Virus record (IMG/VR): IMGVR_UViG_3300025132_000028
Location: 1 to 64,000 of that record
Direction: 5' to 3' (one strand)
DNA: 64,000 nucleotides
From: a virus
The translations under genes and the position numbers were made by a program. The notes under the pieces are model-generated. The model ran no database searches and was not told where the DNA came from. It was given only the letters and a program-made list of their open reading frames with translations. The stretch's first letter is position 1, and each line of letters begins with the position of its first letter. This document shows positions 5,580-19,400 of the stretch, in pieces.

Positions 5580-7471
5580 TGCCATCTAATAAGTTTACAA
5601 ATTTAGACTATGAGGATATTAAATCCTCTATTAAAGACTACCTAAGAGCAAATACCGACTTTACTGGTTTTGACTATGAAGGGTCAAACATGTCGGTTCT
5701 TATCGATACATTAGCATATAACACATATCAGACTGCATTTAACACTAATATGGTTGTTAATGAATCTTTTATAGATTCTGCTACTCTTAGAGAGAACGTT
5801 GTTTCACTTGCTAGAAATATTGGTTATGTTCCTAGATCAAGAACTGCTGCACAAGGTACAATAAGTCTTAGTGTTACTGATCCAAGTAGTGTTATCAATG
5901 GAAATACACTGACTTTAAGAAAGGGTCTAGTTTGTACTGGTGATTCTTCTGGAACAACATATGCTTTTGCCATTCCAGAGGATAGAACAGTAGCAGTTGT
6001 AAATGGAGTTGCTGATTTTGGGCAGTTTGAGGTATATGAAGGAACATTATTATCAAAAGCATTTACAGTTAGTGGTCATAGTGAGCAGAAGTTTGTTTTA
6101 GATAATCCATTTATTGATACATCGACTATTAGAAGTGTTATTTTTAGACCTGGAGAGATTGGAGATGGTAGAAGATATAGATTAGTTGATAATATCGTTA
6201 AAATTACCAAAGACTCTGAAATTTTCCTACTTCAGGAGATTGAAGATGAAAAATATGAAGTTCTTTTTGGTGATGGATTTTTTGGTAAGAAATTAGATCC
6301 AAATACAGATATTAGAATCGATTATATTGTAACTGAGGGTAGAGAAGGAAACGGTGCTCGTAATTTTTCATTTGGAGGAGATTTTTATGATGGTTTGAAT
6401 GTTAGTGTAAATCAGAGCACTCTAACTATCACGTTAACTACCGTTCAAGCCGCTCAGAGTGGCGATGAGATCGAGTCAATTAACTCAGTTAAGTATTATG
6501 CTCCTAGGTTATATTCATCGCAATACAGGGCGGTTTCTGCAACTGATTATGAAGCGATAATTCAGCAAATTTATCCCGATACTGAGAGTGTTTCAGTCGT
6601 TGGTGGTGAAGAGTTAGACCCACCACAATTTGGAAATGTCATAATTAGTATCAAACCAAGAAATGCTAACTTTATTTCTGACTTTACTAAACAACAAATT
6701 ACAACTGAGTTAAAGAAATTTGCTCTTGCAGGAATTAATCAACAATTAGTTGATCTACAAATCCTAACTGTTGAGTATGATTGTTTTGTATATTATAACA
6801 GTAATATATTCAATGATGTATCTACTCTTCAAACAAGAATCAGTAATTCTGTTCAAAAGTATGCTAATTCCTTAGATCTCAATAAATTCGGTGGAAGATT
6901 CAAGTATAGTAAGTTCGTTAATATTGTCGATGATTCTGATAGATCGATTACGTCAAATATTACAAGAATCCAAATGAGAAGAGACCTTCGTGCAGAAATT
7001 AATGTTACGAGTCAATATGAATTATGTTATGGTAACCAATTCCACGTTAATTTAGAAGGTAGGAACATTAAATCCACTGCTTTTAATATCAGAGGAGAAA
7101 GTGCACCTGTTTACTTTAGTGATGAACCAGATGGCAGCACAACCACAGGAAGACTAACTATTGTTAGCGTAGATAGTAATGGTGAAGTTGTTACTATAGA
7201 CGGTAATGCAGGTACAGTTGATTATACGCATGGAGAAGTTCTTATTAATTCAATTTTCATTACTGGAACTTCTTTAAGTCAAAATATTATTGAAATACAA
7301 GCAACTCCAGAGTCTAATGATGTCATAGGATTAAAAGATTTGTACCTCAATGTAGATTTATCTAAAAGTACTATAAATATGATTAAAGATACGATTAGTT
7401 CGGGAGATCAGATTTCTGGAGTATCATATCCAACTTCTTCTAGCTACACTAACGGATCACTAACTCGATAG
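5579..7471 (+). CDS. 6: baseplate wedge subunit gp6
   Basis: 630 residues against 660 in T4. Gp6 forms the ring of cross-linked dimers that holds baseplate wedges together. The N-terminus (NLDYEDIKSSIKDYLRANTDF, FDYEGSNMSVLIDTLAYNT) is the conserved phage baseplate J-like start. RENVVSLARNIGYVPRSRTAA at about 80-100 and VSATDYEAIIQQIYPDTESVSVVGGEE at about 320-345 are also characteristic. It is coupled by TAATG to gene 25 and ends one base before the start of the giant gene. Length and order leave little doubt. Confidence 0.93.
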   Translation: MPSNKFTNLDYEDIKSSIKDYLRANTDFTGFDYEGSNMSVLIDTLAYNTYQTAFNTNMVVNESFIDSATLRENVVSLARNIGYVPRSRTAAQGTISLSVTDPSSVINGNTLTLRKGLVCTGDSSGTTYAFAIPEDRTVAVVNGVADFGQFEVYEGTLLSKAFTVSGHSEQKFVLDNPFIDTSTIRSVIFRPGEIGDGRRYRLVDNIVKITKDSEIFLLQEIEDEKYEVLFGDGFFGKKLDPNTDIRIDYIVTEGREGNGARNFSFGGDFYDGLNVSVNQSTLTITLTTVQAAQSGDEIESINSVKYYAPRLYSSQYRAVSATDYEAIIQQIYPDTESVSVVGGEELDPPQFGNVIISIKPRNANFISDFTKQQITTELKKFALAGINQQLVDLQILTVEYDCFVYYNSNIFNDVSTLQTRISNSVQKYANSLDLNKFGGRFKYSKFVNIVDDSDRSITSNITRIQMRRDLRAEINVTSQYELCYGNQFHVNLEGRNIKSTAFNIRGESAPVYFSDEPDGSTTTGRLTIVSVDSNGEVVTIDGNAGTVDYTHGEVLINSIFITGTSLSQNIIEIQATPESNDVIGLKDLYLNVDLSKSTINMIKDTISSGDQISGVSYPTSSSYTNGSLTR

Positions 7472-7472
7472 A

Positions 7473-10400
7473 ATGATAAACAAGAGAGTTAAAATAAAAG
7501 ATGTTATTGAGAGCCAACTTCCTCGGTTTGTATTAGAAGATAACCCAAAATTTGCCGATTTTCTAAGACAATACTACATTTCTCAAGAATTTCAAGGTGG
7601 TGCGATTGATCTTGCGGAAAATTTAGATCAATACATCAAATTAGATAATCTGGTTGATAATGTAATTAATCCAGACATTATTTTAGAGAGAGCGTGTACA
7701 TCTACAGACACTGATATTGTATTGTCTAGTTCTGATGGTTTGCCTGATGAATATGGTTTAATAAAAGTTGGTGATGAGATCATAACATATACTGAAAGAG
7801 ATGGTAATACTGTTAAGGGTTGTATTAGAGGGTTTAGTGGTATATCAAAGTATAGAGATGAAAACAACCCTGAAGAGTTAATTTTTGAATCTACAGATAC
7901 ATCTGCTCACGTTTCAGGAGTTGTTGTATTTGATACAACTGGATATACTGCTGCTGATTACTATTATCAGAGTGCCACCATCACTAAAATGTTTGGCATC
8001 ATTCGTGTTAAAGCTAGCGGAACTAGTGGTAGAAGCACTCCCACTACATTCAGACTAGGTATCACGAATATTGATAATGATTTTTACCAATTAAGTAATG
8101 CTAATAGAGATTCAAATGCAAATGATTTAACAACTCTTGGTATTGATTCTTTAGGTTTAAATCAAACTATTGTAATTGATGAAGGTGATACAATTGAGTT
8201 CATTGTAAATGCACAGGGATTCCCTCTTTGGATTCAAAGTACAGGTAATGGATATGATACAACTACAGTTTTAACAACTGGTATTACTAATGGTGGAGCA
8301 AGTACAACTACAACAGTTCAAAATCTTAGTGTAGAATTTTTAAAAGAGTATTATATTAAATTAAAAGAATTATATGCTCCTGGTTTTGAAGATAGAACCT
8401 TAAGTTCAGGTATTAATGTAGGAAATTTCCTCAAAAACGTAAATTCTTTCTATAAAACAAAAGGAACTAGAGAATCATTTAGAATTTTATTTAATGTTCT
8501 TTATGGTAAAAAGGTTCAAGTAGTTGACCTTGAAGATTTTGTTGTCAAATCATCTACTTCTGATTATTTAAGAAGAGCTATTGTTGTTGTAAAAGCGATT
8601 AGTGGAAATCCTCTACTACTTACTGGTCAAACTCTTTATCAAGATTCAGACCCAACTAATGCAGATGTTCAAGTTGCATCTGGTCCTATTTCTGAGGTAG
8701 AAATTTTTACTCGTCAGGGTGAAGAGTTTTATAAAATTCCTCTTTTTGTTGGATTTAACGAACAGTCTTTGGTCTCTGGTGAATTCTTTGTTCCAGGTTT
8801 TACTAAAAATACTCTACTTGCTTCTGCTAATACCAGAGTTATCAACGTAGATAGTACCGTTGGTTTTTCTAGGAGTGGTTCATTCTTTATTGATTCTCTT
8901 GGAATTACTGTAACTTACACTGATAAAAACCTAACTCAATTTTTAGGTTGTTCTGGTTTAACATCTGATCTACCAGTTGGAAGTGAAGTCAGATCTACAG
9001 TTATTGCATATGGTTATGAAGGTGGAGATTCTACTAAAAAGGTAGAAATGAGAATTACTGGAGTTCTCGGAGAGTTTGAGGCTCAAGGAAATAACTATTA
9101 TCTTGATGTTGGTAATGAAATCTATATCAAGAGTATTGGTGAAAACATTTCTCCACCTGCAGATCCATTAACATTACCGACTTATAAACAAAGAATCTTT
9201 AACTCTTGGATCTATAATATTGCAACAAGATATGAAGTAGCTGAAATTACTGGTTCTACATTGTCTGTTTCAGATAAGTTTGATAAGAGTAATTTAAGAA
9301 CAGGAGATTCTGTAGAAATTCTTGCTAGAGGAACAAATACAATTACAACAACCGCTGTTGTAACTGTTATTGATAGCAATACTCTACAATTATCTAATAC
9401 AACAGGAATTACTACTGATAGAAATTGGGATATTAGAAGAGTAATTAGTAGGGCAACTTCTAGTAATGATTTAATTGAATTTGGAAATCAAACAATTATT
9501 TCCAATATTCAAAATGCATATGTTACCAAAAATAAAGTTAATGAGTCCATGTACGTTGCGACTCAAGGTTTACCTTCTTTCTCATTTAGTGTTGATAAAG
9601 TTTTTGTCGATTTTAGAGGACAAGATGTTGGTATTGGTCAAATCGATCAATTAGTATCATTCCAGACAAATTTACCCTTTGTTACAGGTGACGAAATTGT
9701 ATATGAGGCATTATCTGGATCTACTGCCCTAGAGGGATTAGTAAGTGGTACGAGATACTTTATTTGGGTAAATCCAGCTGCTAATAATCAACTAAAACTA
9801 GCAAATGCTAGATCGTTTATTGAAGTTAGTAAATTTATTGAATTAAAAACAGGAACAGGTACACATAGACTAACTCTTGCTTCTCAGTACGGTAAGAATA
9901 TACAACCTCAAAAAATTCTAAGGCAATTCCCATTAAAACCAAGTGTTTCTTCTGGTCTTGCTCAAACCACTTCCTATGGTCCAACAGGAATGTTGATCAA
10001 TGGTATTGAAATACTAAACTATAAGTCAAATGATTACTTATATTATGGTCCTCTTCAATCTGTTGAATTAGTTAGTGGTGGTTCTGATTATGATGTTATC
10101 AATCCACCAAAAATTACAGTATCTAATCCTGGAGTTGGTGGAACAGTTGCTGTAATTAATCCTGTTCTTAGTGGATCTCTAAAGTCTTTATATCTTGAAA
10201 ACAGAGAGTCTTATGATATTGACCAAGTTTTTGGTATCAATATTGAAGGTGGTAATGGAGAAGGTGCTAGTGGTGAAATTACACTGTCTCAAGATTATAC
10301 AGAAGCAAATTTCAATGCTAAAGATATTTTAGCAAATGGTGGTGTTGATATTCCTGCGAATACACTTACTTTTATTGGGGAGCATAATTTTAAAACTGGA

Positions 10401-13400
10401 CAAAAAATTGTTTATAATCCAAATGGAAACCAACCATTAGGTGTTGCAATTACATTAGGTTCTGATGATAATACCCAGTATGATGCTGAAAATACTTTAC
10501 AATCTGGTGTTGCATATTTTGCCAATGTAATTAACACAACTACTATTAAACTTCATGAAACAGAAGATGATGCTAATGCAGGTCTTAGTACTGTTGGTAT
10601 CACAACTTTCAATACTTTAGGTATTCATAAGTTTAGATCTTTTGATTTTAAAAATAAAATTCAAAATATTTCTGTTGTTACTGAAGGTTCTGGATATAAG
10701 AAAAGAACTTATGAAACTAAAACAACAGGTATCAGTACAGGAACTAATTGTTTTATTATAAAACAACATGGTTTCCTAGACAATGAAGAAGTAATTTATC
10801 AAGCAACTAATTCTATTCGAGAATTAACCACAGAAACAAATTATAGGATTATTCGTATAAATGCAGATGCGTTTAGATTAGCTCTTTCTGAAACTGATGT
10901 TAATAGAGGTAGATATATTTTCCTTAGCGATGTTGGTAGTGGTATTCATACTGTTAAATATCCAGATATTACTGCTACTGTTGTAGCATCTATTGGTGGA
11001 ACAACAGTATCCATTCCTTGCGAACCAGATGTAAGAGGTGAGATTATTGGTGCATACTTATCTGAACCTGGATCAAATTATGGTTCTAAAGTATTAAACT
11101 TTGAAAAACCACCTCTAATTACAGTTTCAAGTGGTACTGGAGCACAATTCCAACCATTGATTAGTAATGGAGTTATTACACAGGTTCAAATCATTGGTGC
11201 TGGTTCAAATTATACTTCTGCTCCAGATTTAACAGTTACAGGTCCTACAGGTTCTGGTGCACAACTAAAGGCAAAACTTAATGCAAATGGTAAGGTTTCT
11301 ACAGTTGAGGTAATTTCTGGTGGTTTAAACTACGATGCAGAAGATACAGCTATTGTTGTAAGGTCTGTAGGACAGTCTGGTATTATTGAATCAACAGTAA
11401 GACCATTAACTGTTAATTTGCATGAAAAGTATTCAACAGATGATTTCTTAAATGCTGAGACTCAATATCCAATTCAATATGCATCTTTAGCATATTCTAC
11501 AGATCTTCAAACTGATTTTGGAGATTCTCTTGCACAAAGATCTCCTATTATTGGTTGGGCATACGATGGAAACCCAATTTTTGGTCCTTTTGCAACAAGA
11601 GATCCAAAACAAAACACAGGTATTACAACATATGTTCGTTCTGGATATCAATTAGCGAGTAATCTAGTTCCAAATAGACCAACTGCAGGAGAATATCCCG
11701 CTGGTTTCTTTGTTGAAGATTATAAGTTCATGGGAACTGGTGATCTTGATGTTCATAATGGTAGATGGTTTGTATCTGACGATTTCCCTGATGGAATTTA
11801 TGGATATGTCGCTACCCTTGAAATAGACCCAGGAACTGGTTTACCAAGAGCATCCTTCCCATATTATATTGGAGACACTTATATCGCTCCTAGAGCGTCT
11901 CAGTCCATCTCTCAGGACGATGATATTAATGCATTAGATCTTAGTAGGAATACTTATCCTTACAGATTAAAAAGTCTTAATGCTAGTTACGATTTTGTTA
12001 TCGAAGCTGATGAATTAATTGGACAAGAAGGTGTTATTGATTCTGTCTTTACTGGTGGTGTTGAAGAGTTAGAAATCGTTGAAGCAGGTGATCTTTATAA
12101 AGTTGGAAATACTTTACTATTTGATGAAGAAGGAACTAATGGTAATGGGGTATCTGCACAGGTTTCTTTCATTAAAGGTAAAAGTGTTACTGATTTACAA
12201 AGCACTAATGTTCAATTTGATGAGGTAACTTTCCAAAAAACAGGTGATACAGAAATTACAGGAATTATTCAACCAAATCATGATTTTAACAATGGTGAGG
12301 TTATCGAAATATTTAACACGAATACTGATATTAAAGGTCTTCAAGGATTCCATGTAGTTGGTGTTGCATCAGAAAGAGCTATACTTTTAGATCCAGTTAA
12401 AGCGGGAGCAGTTGGTGTTGTAACTGATCTTATTGTAAGTAGAATACCAGGAAATGTAAGTGGTGGATCTAGTATTAAATTTAGTGATGGTGAAGTTGCT
12501 AAAGTATTAAATGTAATTAAGGGTAAAAATTTAGTACGTATTGAGAGAACAGGTATTGCATCATTTAGTGCTTCTGGTACTATCAGTTATCTTCAAGATA
12601 GATTCACTATTGCTAGTGATGCTCCACAATTTGTATCTGAATTCTTCCCTAAAAAATTCTTTAATCCAAAACAAACAGTTGGTGTAGGTACAACTGTAGG
12701 TAATTATGAGACTCTTAGTTATACAGAAAATAACATTGCCCAAACTAGAGTAGTTGAGCATGGATCTATTTTCTTAAATAAACATCCTTTCTTGGATGGA
12801 CAAAAAGCTTTATTTGTTAAGAAATCAGGTCAACTTTCTCTTGGTGTTGCTACTGCAATTGGTATTGGAACAACAGCTACTCTTGTTGCCGATTCTTTAC
12901 CTAGATCAGGTGTCGAACAAGAAGTTTTCATTATATACAAATCAATCAATACAATTGGCATCAAAACTCAGAAAAATGGTGCTGAATTGTTCTTTACTAG
13001 CGATGGTAGTGACGATGATGGATATTTTGTTCAAGGTATCGGTACAGCAGTAAGAGGATCTGTATTACAACCAACTACAACAGTTACTACAACTCAAGCT
13101 CATGGGTTAAAAATAGGAGATACTGTTAACTTTAATGTAATTGCAAATCAAGAAGTTGGTTTAGGTGCAAGTTCTAGAGTAAGAATAGAACTTAATTCTG
13201 AAGGTTTGATTATTGTTGATTCTCAAGGCATTTCTTCTACTGGCGTTAATACATCGACTAATAGAATTTCTATTTCAGGTAATAATTTTAGAACAGGTGA
13301 TAGAGTTTACTATGAACCTAAATCAGAAGTTATTGGTGGACTAGGAACTGGTAGATATTACATTTACAGAGATTCTCCTGAAAATTTCAGATTATGTGAA

Positions 13401-16400
13401 ACATATGAAGATTCTGTGGCAGATGTCCCCGTTATAGTTTCTTTAACAAGTATTGGTGGTACGAGTCATAACTTTGGTTTAATTAATCCAAAAGTAGAAA
13501 TTCCTAGCAGATCTACAACTGTATTTGATTTACAAAACTATGAGTTAAATGGATATAATTTCAAAATTTATTATGACCAAGGATTTAATAGTGAGTTTGT
13601 AGGAACTGGTCAAAGTACATCTGCTGAAGTTGGTGATGTTCTTGATGCAGAAGATCGTGTAATTAGTATTGGTAACACTTATGCTAGATTAGATGTTAAT
13701 AATAATACCTTCTGTCCTAAGATTCTCTATTATAATGTTACTAAAGATGGAACACCATTAATTCCAGATAATGATGTAAAAGAAAATAATACTATTAAGT
13801 ATGTGGATAGTGCATACACTGGTATGTTTACGATCACTGGTATTGGTACTTCCGCAGTTGGAGTCGGTACTACTACATTTAGTTTTGCGATCGCAAAAAA
13901 TCCAGAGCAAGTTTCTTATGCTGCAACTGAGGGTAGAAGGTTCTATGCTACTGGTGCTGTTGGTCCAGAAGGTCCAATTGATCAGATTAGTTTACTATCC
14001 AGTGGAGAATTCTATAGAAAATTACCAAGATTCTTAGGTGTTGATTCTGAAAATGGTGATAACTCCACTATTAAACCAAAATCAACCAGAATTGGTCAAA
14101 TTAACTCAATTCAGTTAGTAAATGAAGGATTTAACTATTCTTCTGATACTACTTTAAGACCAATTGTTGATGTTCCTACTGTTACTACTATTAGAGACTT
14201 TAATACTGTTGGTACAATTAGTATTTTATCTAATGGTAAGAACTATATTTCTGCTCCTAAGTTAGAACTTGTTGATAGATTTGTAGGTACAAAAGTTCCT
14301 GGTGCTAATATTGTTGCAAGAATTAATGAAAACTCAGGTTCTATTGTAGATACAGAAATTGCAGCTAATCCTGTAGGTCTACAAAATAGAGAGTATAGGT
14401 TATATTCAGTTAATAATACAAACGGTATTGTCATCACAAAATCAGAATCTAACCCAACTAGAAGTGGTATTGTAACATTTACAATTTCTACTCCTGTTCT
14501 TGGGTTTAGTTCTCCTCCATTTGCTGTTAATGATGAAGTTTGGATCGAAGGTTTTTCAAAAGATTCTGGTTCAGATGGTTATAACTCATCTGATCATCTA
14601 TACAATTTCTTAAAAGTTAATAATGTTGTAACAACTAATCCATTCTCCTTTGAAGTTGATTATTCAAATTACACATTTAATGTTGGTTTGGGTGTTAGTG
14701 ATACTCAAAACTTCTCTCGTGTTATTGGTAAAGAAGAACTACCTACATTTAGTATTGGTTTACAACAAGCTTCATTTGATAAAAATGAAAAACTACTTGT
14801 AAATAATGCAGAGACTGATTTACAAGTTATCTCTTTTGATGCAACTGCTGAAAATATTAAGTTTGTTGGTACTGCTCCTATTGTTCCTGATGATATTATC
14901 ATTGGAGCAAAGAGTGGTAGTCAAGCAAAAGTTGTAGAAATCTTAAGATTTGATGGTGTTTACAGTGTAGAAGCTGAAACAGATAAGACTATTGAAGGAA
15001 CATCTGATTCTGGAAAACTAAATTCAAGTGCTCAAGTTATCCAAGATAATAATTATTATCAGAATCTTTCATATACACTTAAAACTGAAGTCTCTTATGA
15101 AGATTGTATTGATGCGGTAAACAACAGTGTTCACCCAACAGGTCTTAAAAACTTTGTTGATAGTCAGTTAGTAACTATTGGTAAGAATGCTGGTATTCAA
15201 ACTTCTACTACTGTTACTAATGCTACAGTAGATCTTGTTGAAGAAGTAAGAGTTGATGATCAATATTATTTTGATATAGGTAGAGATGTTAATATTGCAA
15301 CTAGAAGTGAGGTAGAACTCAGTAATGAGATTGAATTGGAAAATGCAAAATTATCTGACTATTTTGAATCTATTACAAACAGAGTTCTAAACATTGACGA
15401 TATTTCAAGTCAGTTTAGTAATATTAGTAATCCAAACACTTTGGATCTATTTGAAAATATTTACAGATATCCATTTAACTTTATCTCAAATAGATTCCTT
15501 GTTCAAATTACTAGTGAAGATCGTAGAGATTTCCAAGTTTCTGAAATTACTATTCTTCAAGATGGAACTAATACTTACTATGCAGAACCAACCTTTAAGA
15601 AATTACATAGTACACCACAAGAAATAGGAACTCTTGAAGGTTCTGTAGACACAGAGAATTCACAAGTTCGTTTAAGATTCTTCCCTGCTGATCCATTTGA
15701 TAAAAATTATGATATTAAAGTTCTAAATCAGTTTTATAATACTGAATCAACACTGACTGGTATTGGTACCACTGCGTTTGGTTTTGCTGCTCTAATGGGT
15801 TCTGATGCTGAAATTGGACCTTCTACATCTAAATCTTTTGTTTCTGTTGCAGCAACAAACTTTGATTATCTACATTCTCAAGTTGAAGTAGAAACTGTAT
15901 CTTCTGGTCAAAAAGAGACCATGTTTGTTGAACTGAAAGCAATTCATGATGGAAATGATAGTTATATGTCTGAATATAATATCATTCTTTCTGATGGTTC
16001 TTTTGGTGGTACTAACGCAGGTGCATTTGGTACATTTGGAACTACTTATGATCCTAGTGGTAATAACTTTAGTATTGAATTTTATAATGCTAGACCTTCT
16101 GAGTTTGTAAACTTAAAAGCAAGAACATTAGGTTTTGGTAATACTACTGGAACTACTAACAGAGACTATAGATTCTTAGCAACAGGAATGATTCCTAATA
16201 ACGAAAGATCTGCTCAGTATTATACTGAATATCAGACTGTTGGTGTTGGATCTACCGCAAACTTTGCTGGTATTAAGAGTGATATTCAGTCCGTAAACCA
16301 GTGTACAATGGTTGTTGGATATGGAAGGACAGTATCTGCCTTCCAGTATATGTTCTTGAATGACCAACTTGGTGATTCTCTATACTTCTCGGAATATCCC

Positions 16401-19400
16401 GTATTATCGGTCGGTAATACGACGGGTCTGGGAACGGTATTTGCCAAATATGATGGTGAAAAGGCTGTTCTTGTGTTTACACCTGAGGCAGGTATAAATG
16501 ACAAAATGTTCATGAGAACATTTAATGAAGTCCTTTACTTAGAACTTGAAAGAAATATTGTAAATCCATTGGAATATGGAGCAGTTGTTGAAGAAACTTT
16601 CAATACTACTTACACAGGTTTGAATTTCAGAAATATCTTTGAATTCCCAATGTTGTGGAATGGATATCCAATTTTCTCTAAAACATTTAATCCTTCTAAT
16701 ACTTCTGCACTTAATCTTGCTACTGGTCAATTTACTATTAAAAATCACTTCTTTGCAAGTGGTCAAGAATTAGAATATCTCCCTGGTGGAACATTTGTTG
16801 GTGTTGTCACAGCACCAATGACTCTTGCAAACGGAAATCCTCTACCATCTCCAGTTTACGCAATTAAAGATAATGAAGATCAGTTTAGAATCGGTCTCAG
16901 CACGGTAGCTGCCTTAGCTGGTATTGGAACTACTTTAGGATCTGTTGGTGCAGGTAATCTTCACGAATTTGATTCAACTGGTAAACTATCCAGATCTCTT
17001 ATTGCGATTGATGGTCTTGTTCAAAAACCACTTACTTGGTCACCAATTACTAGGACTCTAGAGAATAATACAACTCTTTCTGGTTCTAGTCTTGGTCTTG
17101 GTAAAACTTCCACATTTATGGCAGTTTCTGGTATTTCATCTATTGTTCTTGGTGATTTATTTGAGATTAATGATGAATTTGTACTTGTTGAAGCTGTTGG
17201 TGTTGGAACAACTACTACTGATATTAATTCTAGTGGTATTGGTACAATTAACTTATGTAAGATTCAACGTGGTTCAGTAGGAACAGCAGCATCGTTCCAT
17301 GCTAATGGTTCAATAATTCAAAAATACACTGGTTCTTATAACTTCTCTAGAAATAATATTTTCTTCACTGGTGCTCCTAATGGTGGTAAATCTTCTGATG
17401 AAGCATCTACAACTGGTATACCAGAAGCAGGATCTAGTTTTAATGGAAGAGTTTATTTGAGAAAAAATTATGATTCCAATAAAATCTTTGATGATATTTC
17501 TGGTCAGTTTACTGGTATTGCAAAAACATTTACTCTTAGATCTGAAGGTGAAGATATAACTGGTATTGGTAGTGAAGGTGGTTTTGGTATCTTCTTTGTG
17601 AACAATATGTTCCAAAAACCACAAACTCCAAATAACTTTAATGCAAACCTATTCATTAGAGAAACTGGTGGTCAGACTGATCTAACTTTCACTGGTATTC
17701 TTAATGAAAGTGGAGATCCTATTGTTTCTGCAACAGATATTAACCAAAATGGTTTACCTAGAGGTGGTGTTGTTGTTACTTTAGGTTCTAGCGAAGGTAA
17801 AGGATTTGCAAACCTAGGTAATCCATCTATTGGTGCTTCTATCAACCATGCAGGTGAAGTTTATAAGATTCTGACTGCACCAACAACTCAAGGAATGAGT
17901 AGCATTACCAATTATGTCTACGATCATACTATAGGACTTTCTACAGTTACAACCTCACAAGCACATGGATTAGAAGCAGGTGATAGTATTGATTTTGTAG
18001 GTATTGGATTTACTTGTGTACCAACTAAATCTGGAATTACTACTGGTGTCTTCCCATATACTAGAGGTCAGAAGAAGACTGTGGTTGACTTCCTTTATGA
18101 TAATAAAACTGGAATGGCAACAGTAACCACTCTAGAAAGATTTGGTATTTTAGAAGTAGGTGAGGAAGTATTCTTCAATGGTATTGGTTTCACATGTATT
18201 GGTCAAAAGTTTGCTCAAATCAGTCAGAAAGCTGGAATTACAACCACTCTCTTCCCTTGTAGAGCAGGTATTGCTAAGACTATCTCTGCCTTTAATTATG
18301 ATAATCAGTCTGGTATTGCTACTATTACTTTGGCAACTCCTCACAGATATGTGGAAGGGGAAAGACTCTTTATTGAAAATCTTAACTTAAAGTGTGGATA
18401 TGGTGCTAACATTACTAATGCCATCTATGACGCACCAACAGGTCTTACAACAATAACTACAGCAACTCCTCATAAATTCTCCAAAGGAGATAAGGTTAGA
18501 TTGCAGGGTCTTGAATTCTCTTGTGCTGGATATGGAATAACATTTGCTATTTCTACCTTTGAATATAATAATTCTACAGGTATTACTACGATTACAACTC
18601 CTAGTCCTCATGGAGCACTACCTGGAGAACAGATAAAATTAACTGGTCTTGGATTTACATGTCCAAAAGTTAATGTTGGAACACCTATTGGATTTACTTA
18701 TGAACCTTTAACTGGTCTTTCTACAGTCACATTTGCTTCTAATCATGGATTAACAAATGGTGATAAAATCTCCATTGGTGCAAGTAGTATTGTATTTACA
18801 TGTACTTTAGATGGTGGTGCTACAACTCATCCATATCCTCGTCCTACAGACTTTGCATATAATAAGTATCTACCAATTTCAGGTGTAACTACAAATTCAT
18901 TCCAAGTTAATGTTGGAACTGGTGGTACAGGTACATTCCCACATACCTTTGTTAGTGCAACTACAAATGCGATTAAAACTCTTAACTATCTTGGAGTAAC
19001 AACTTCAACATTCCCAGATGGTACACAGGGAAATCAATTCAGAGTTACTAAAGTTCTTTCTCCAACCAAGATTCTAACAAATGTTGGTATAACTTCTATT
19101 CCTCATGTTTATACTGAAGGTGGTGAGGTACAGGTTGGTGTTACATCTCATATCTACCCAACTGGTAAATATGGATTTGAATTTATTGTTTCTAGCACAC
19201 CAACTAGAAATAAGTTCAGAGTTAACGTAGGACCTTCCACAATTGCTCACACTTATGTAAGTGGTGGTACTGCACTTCTTGGATTAAGTACAACCATATA
19301 TCCATCATCGCAATCAGGTATTGGTCACAGTATAACTGACTTTATTTACGATAATACTACTGGTCTTTCTACTATTACTGTTGCAAGAAATTCTATACCA

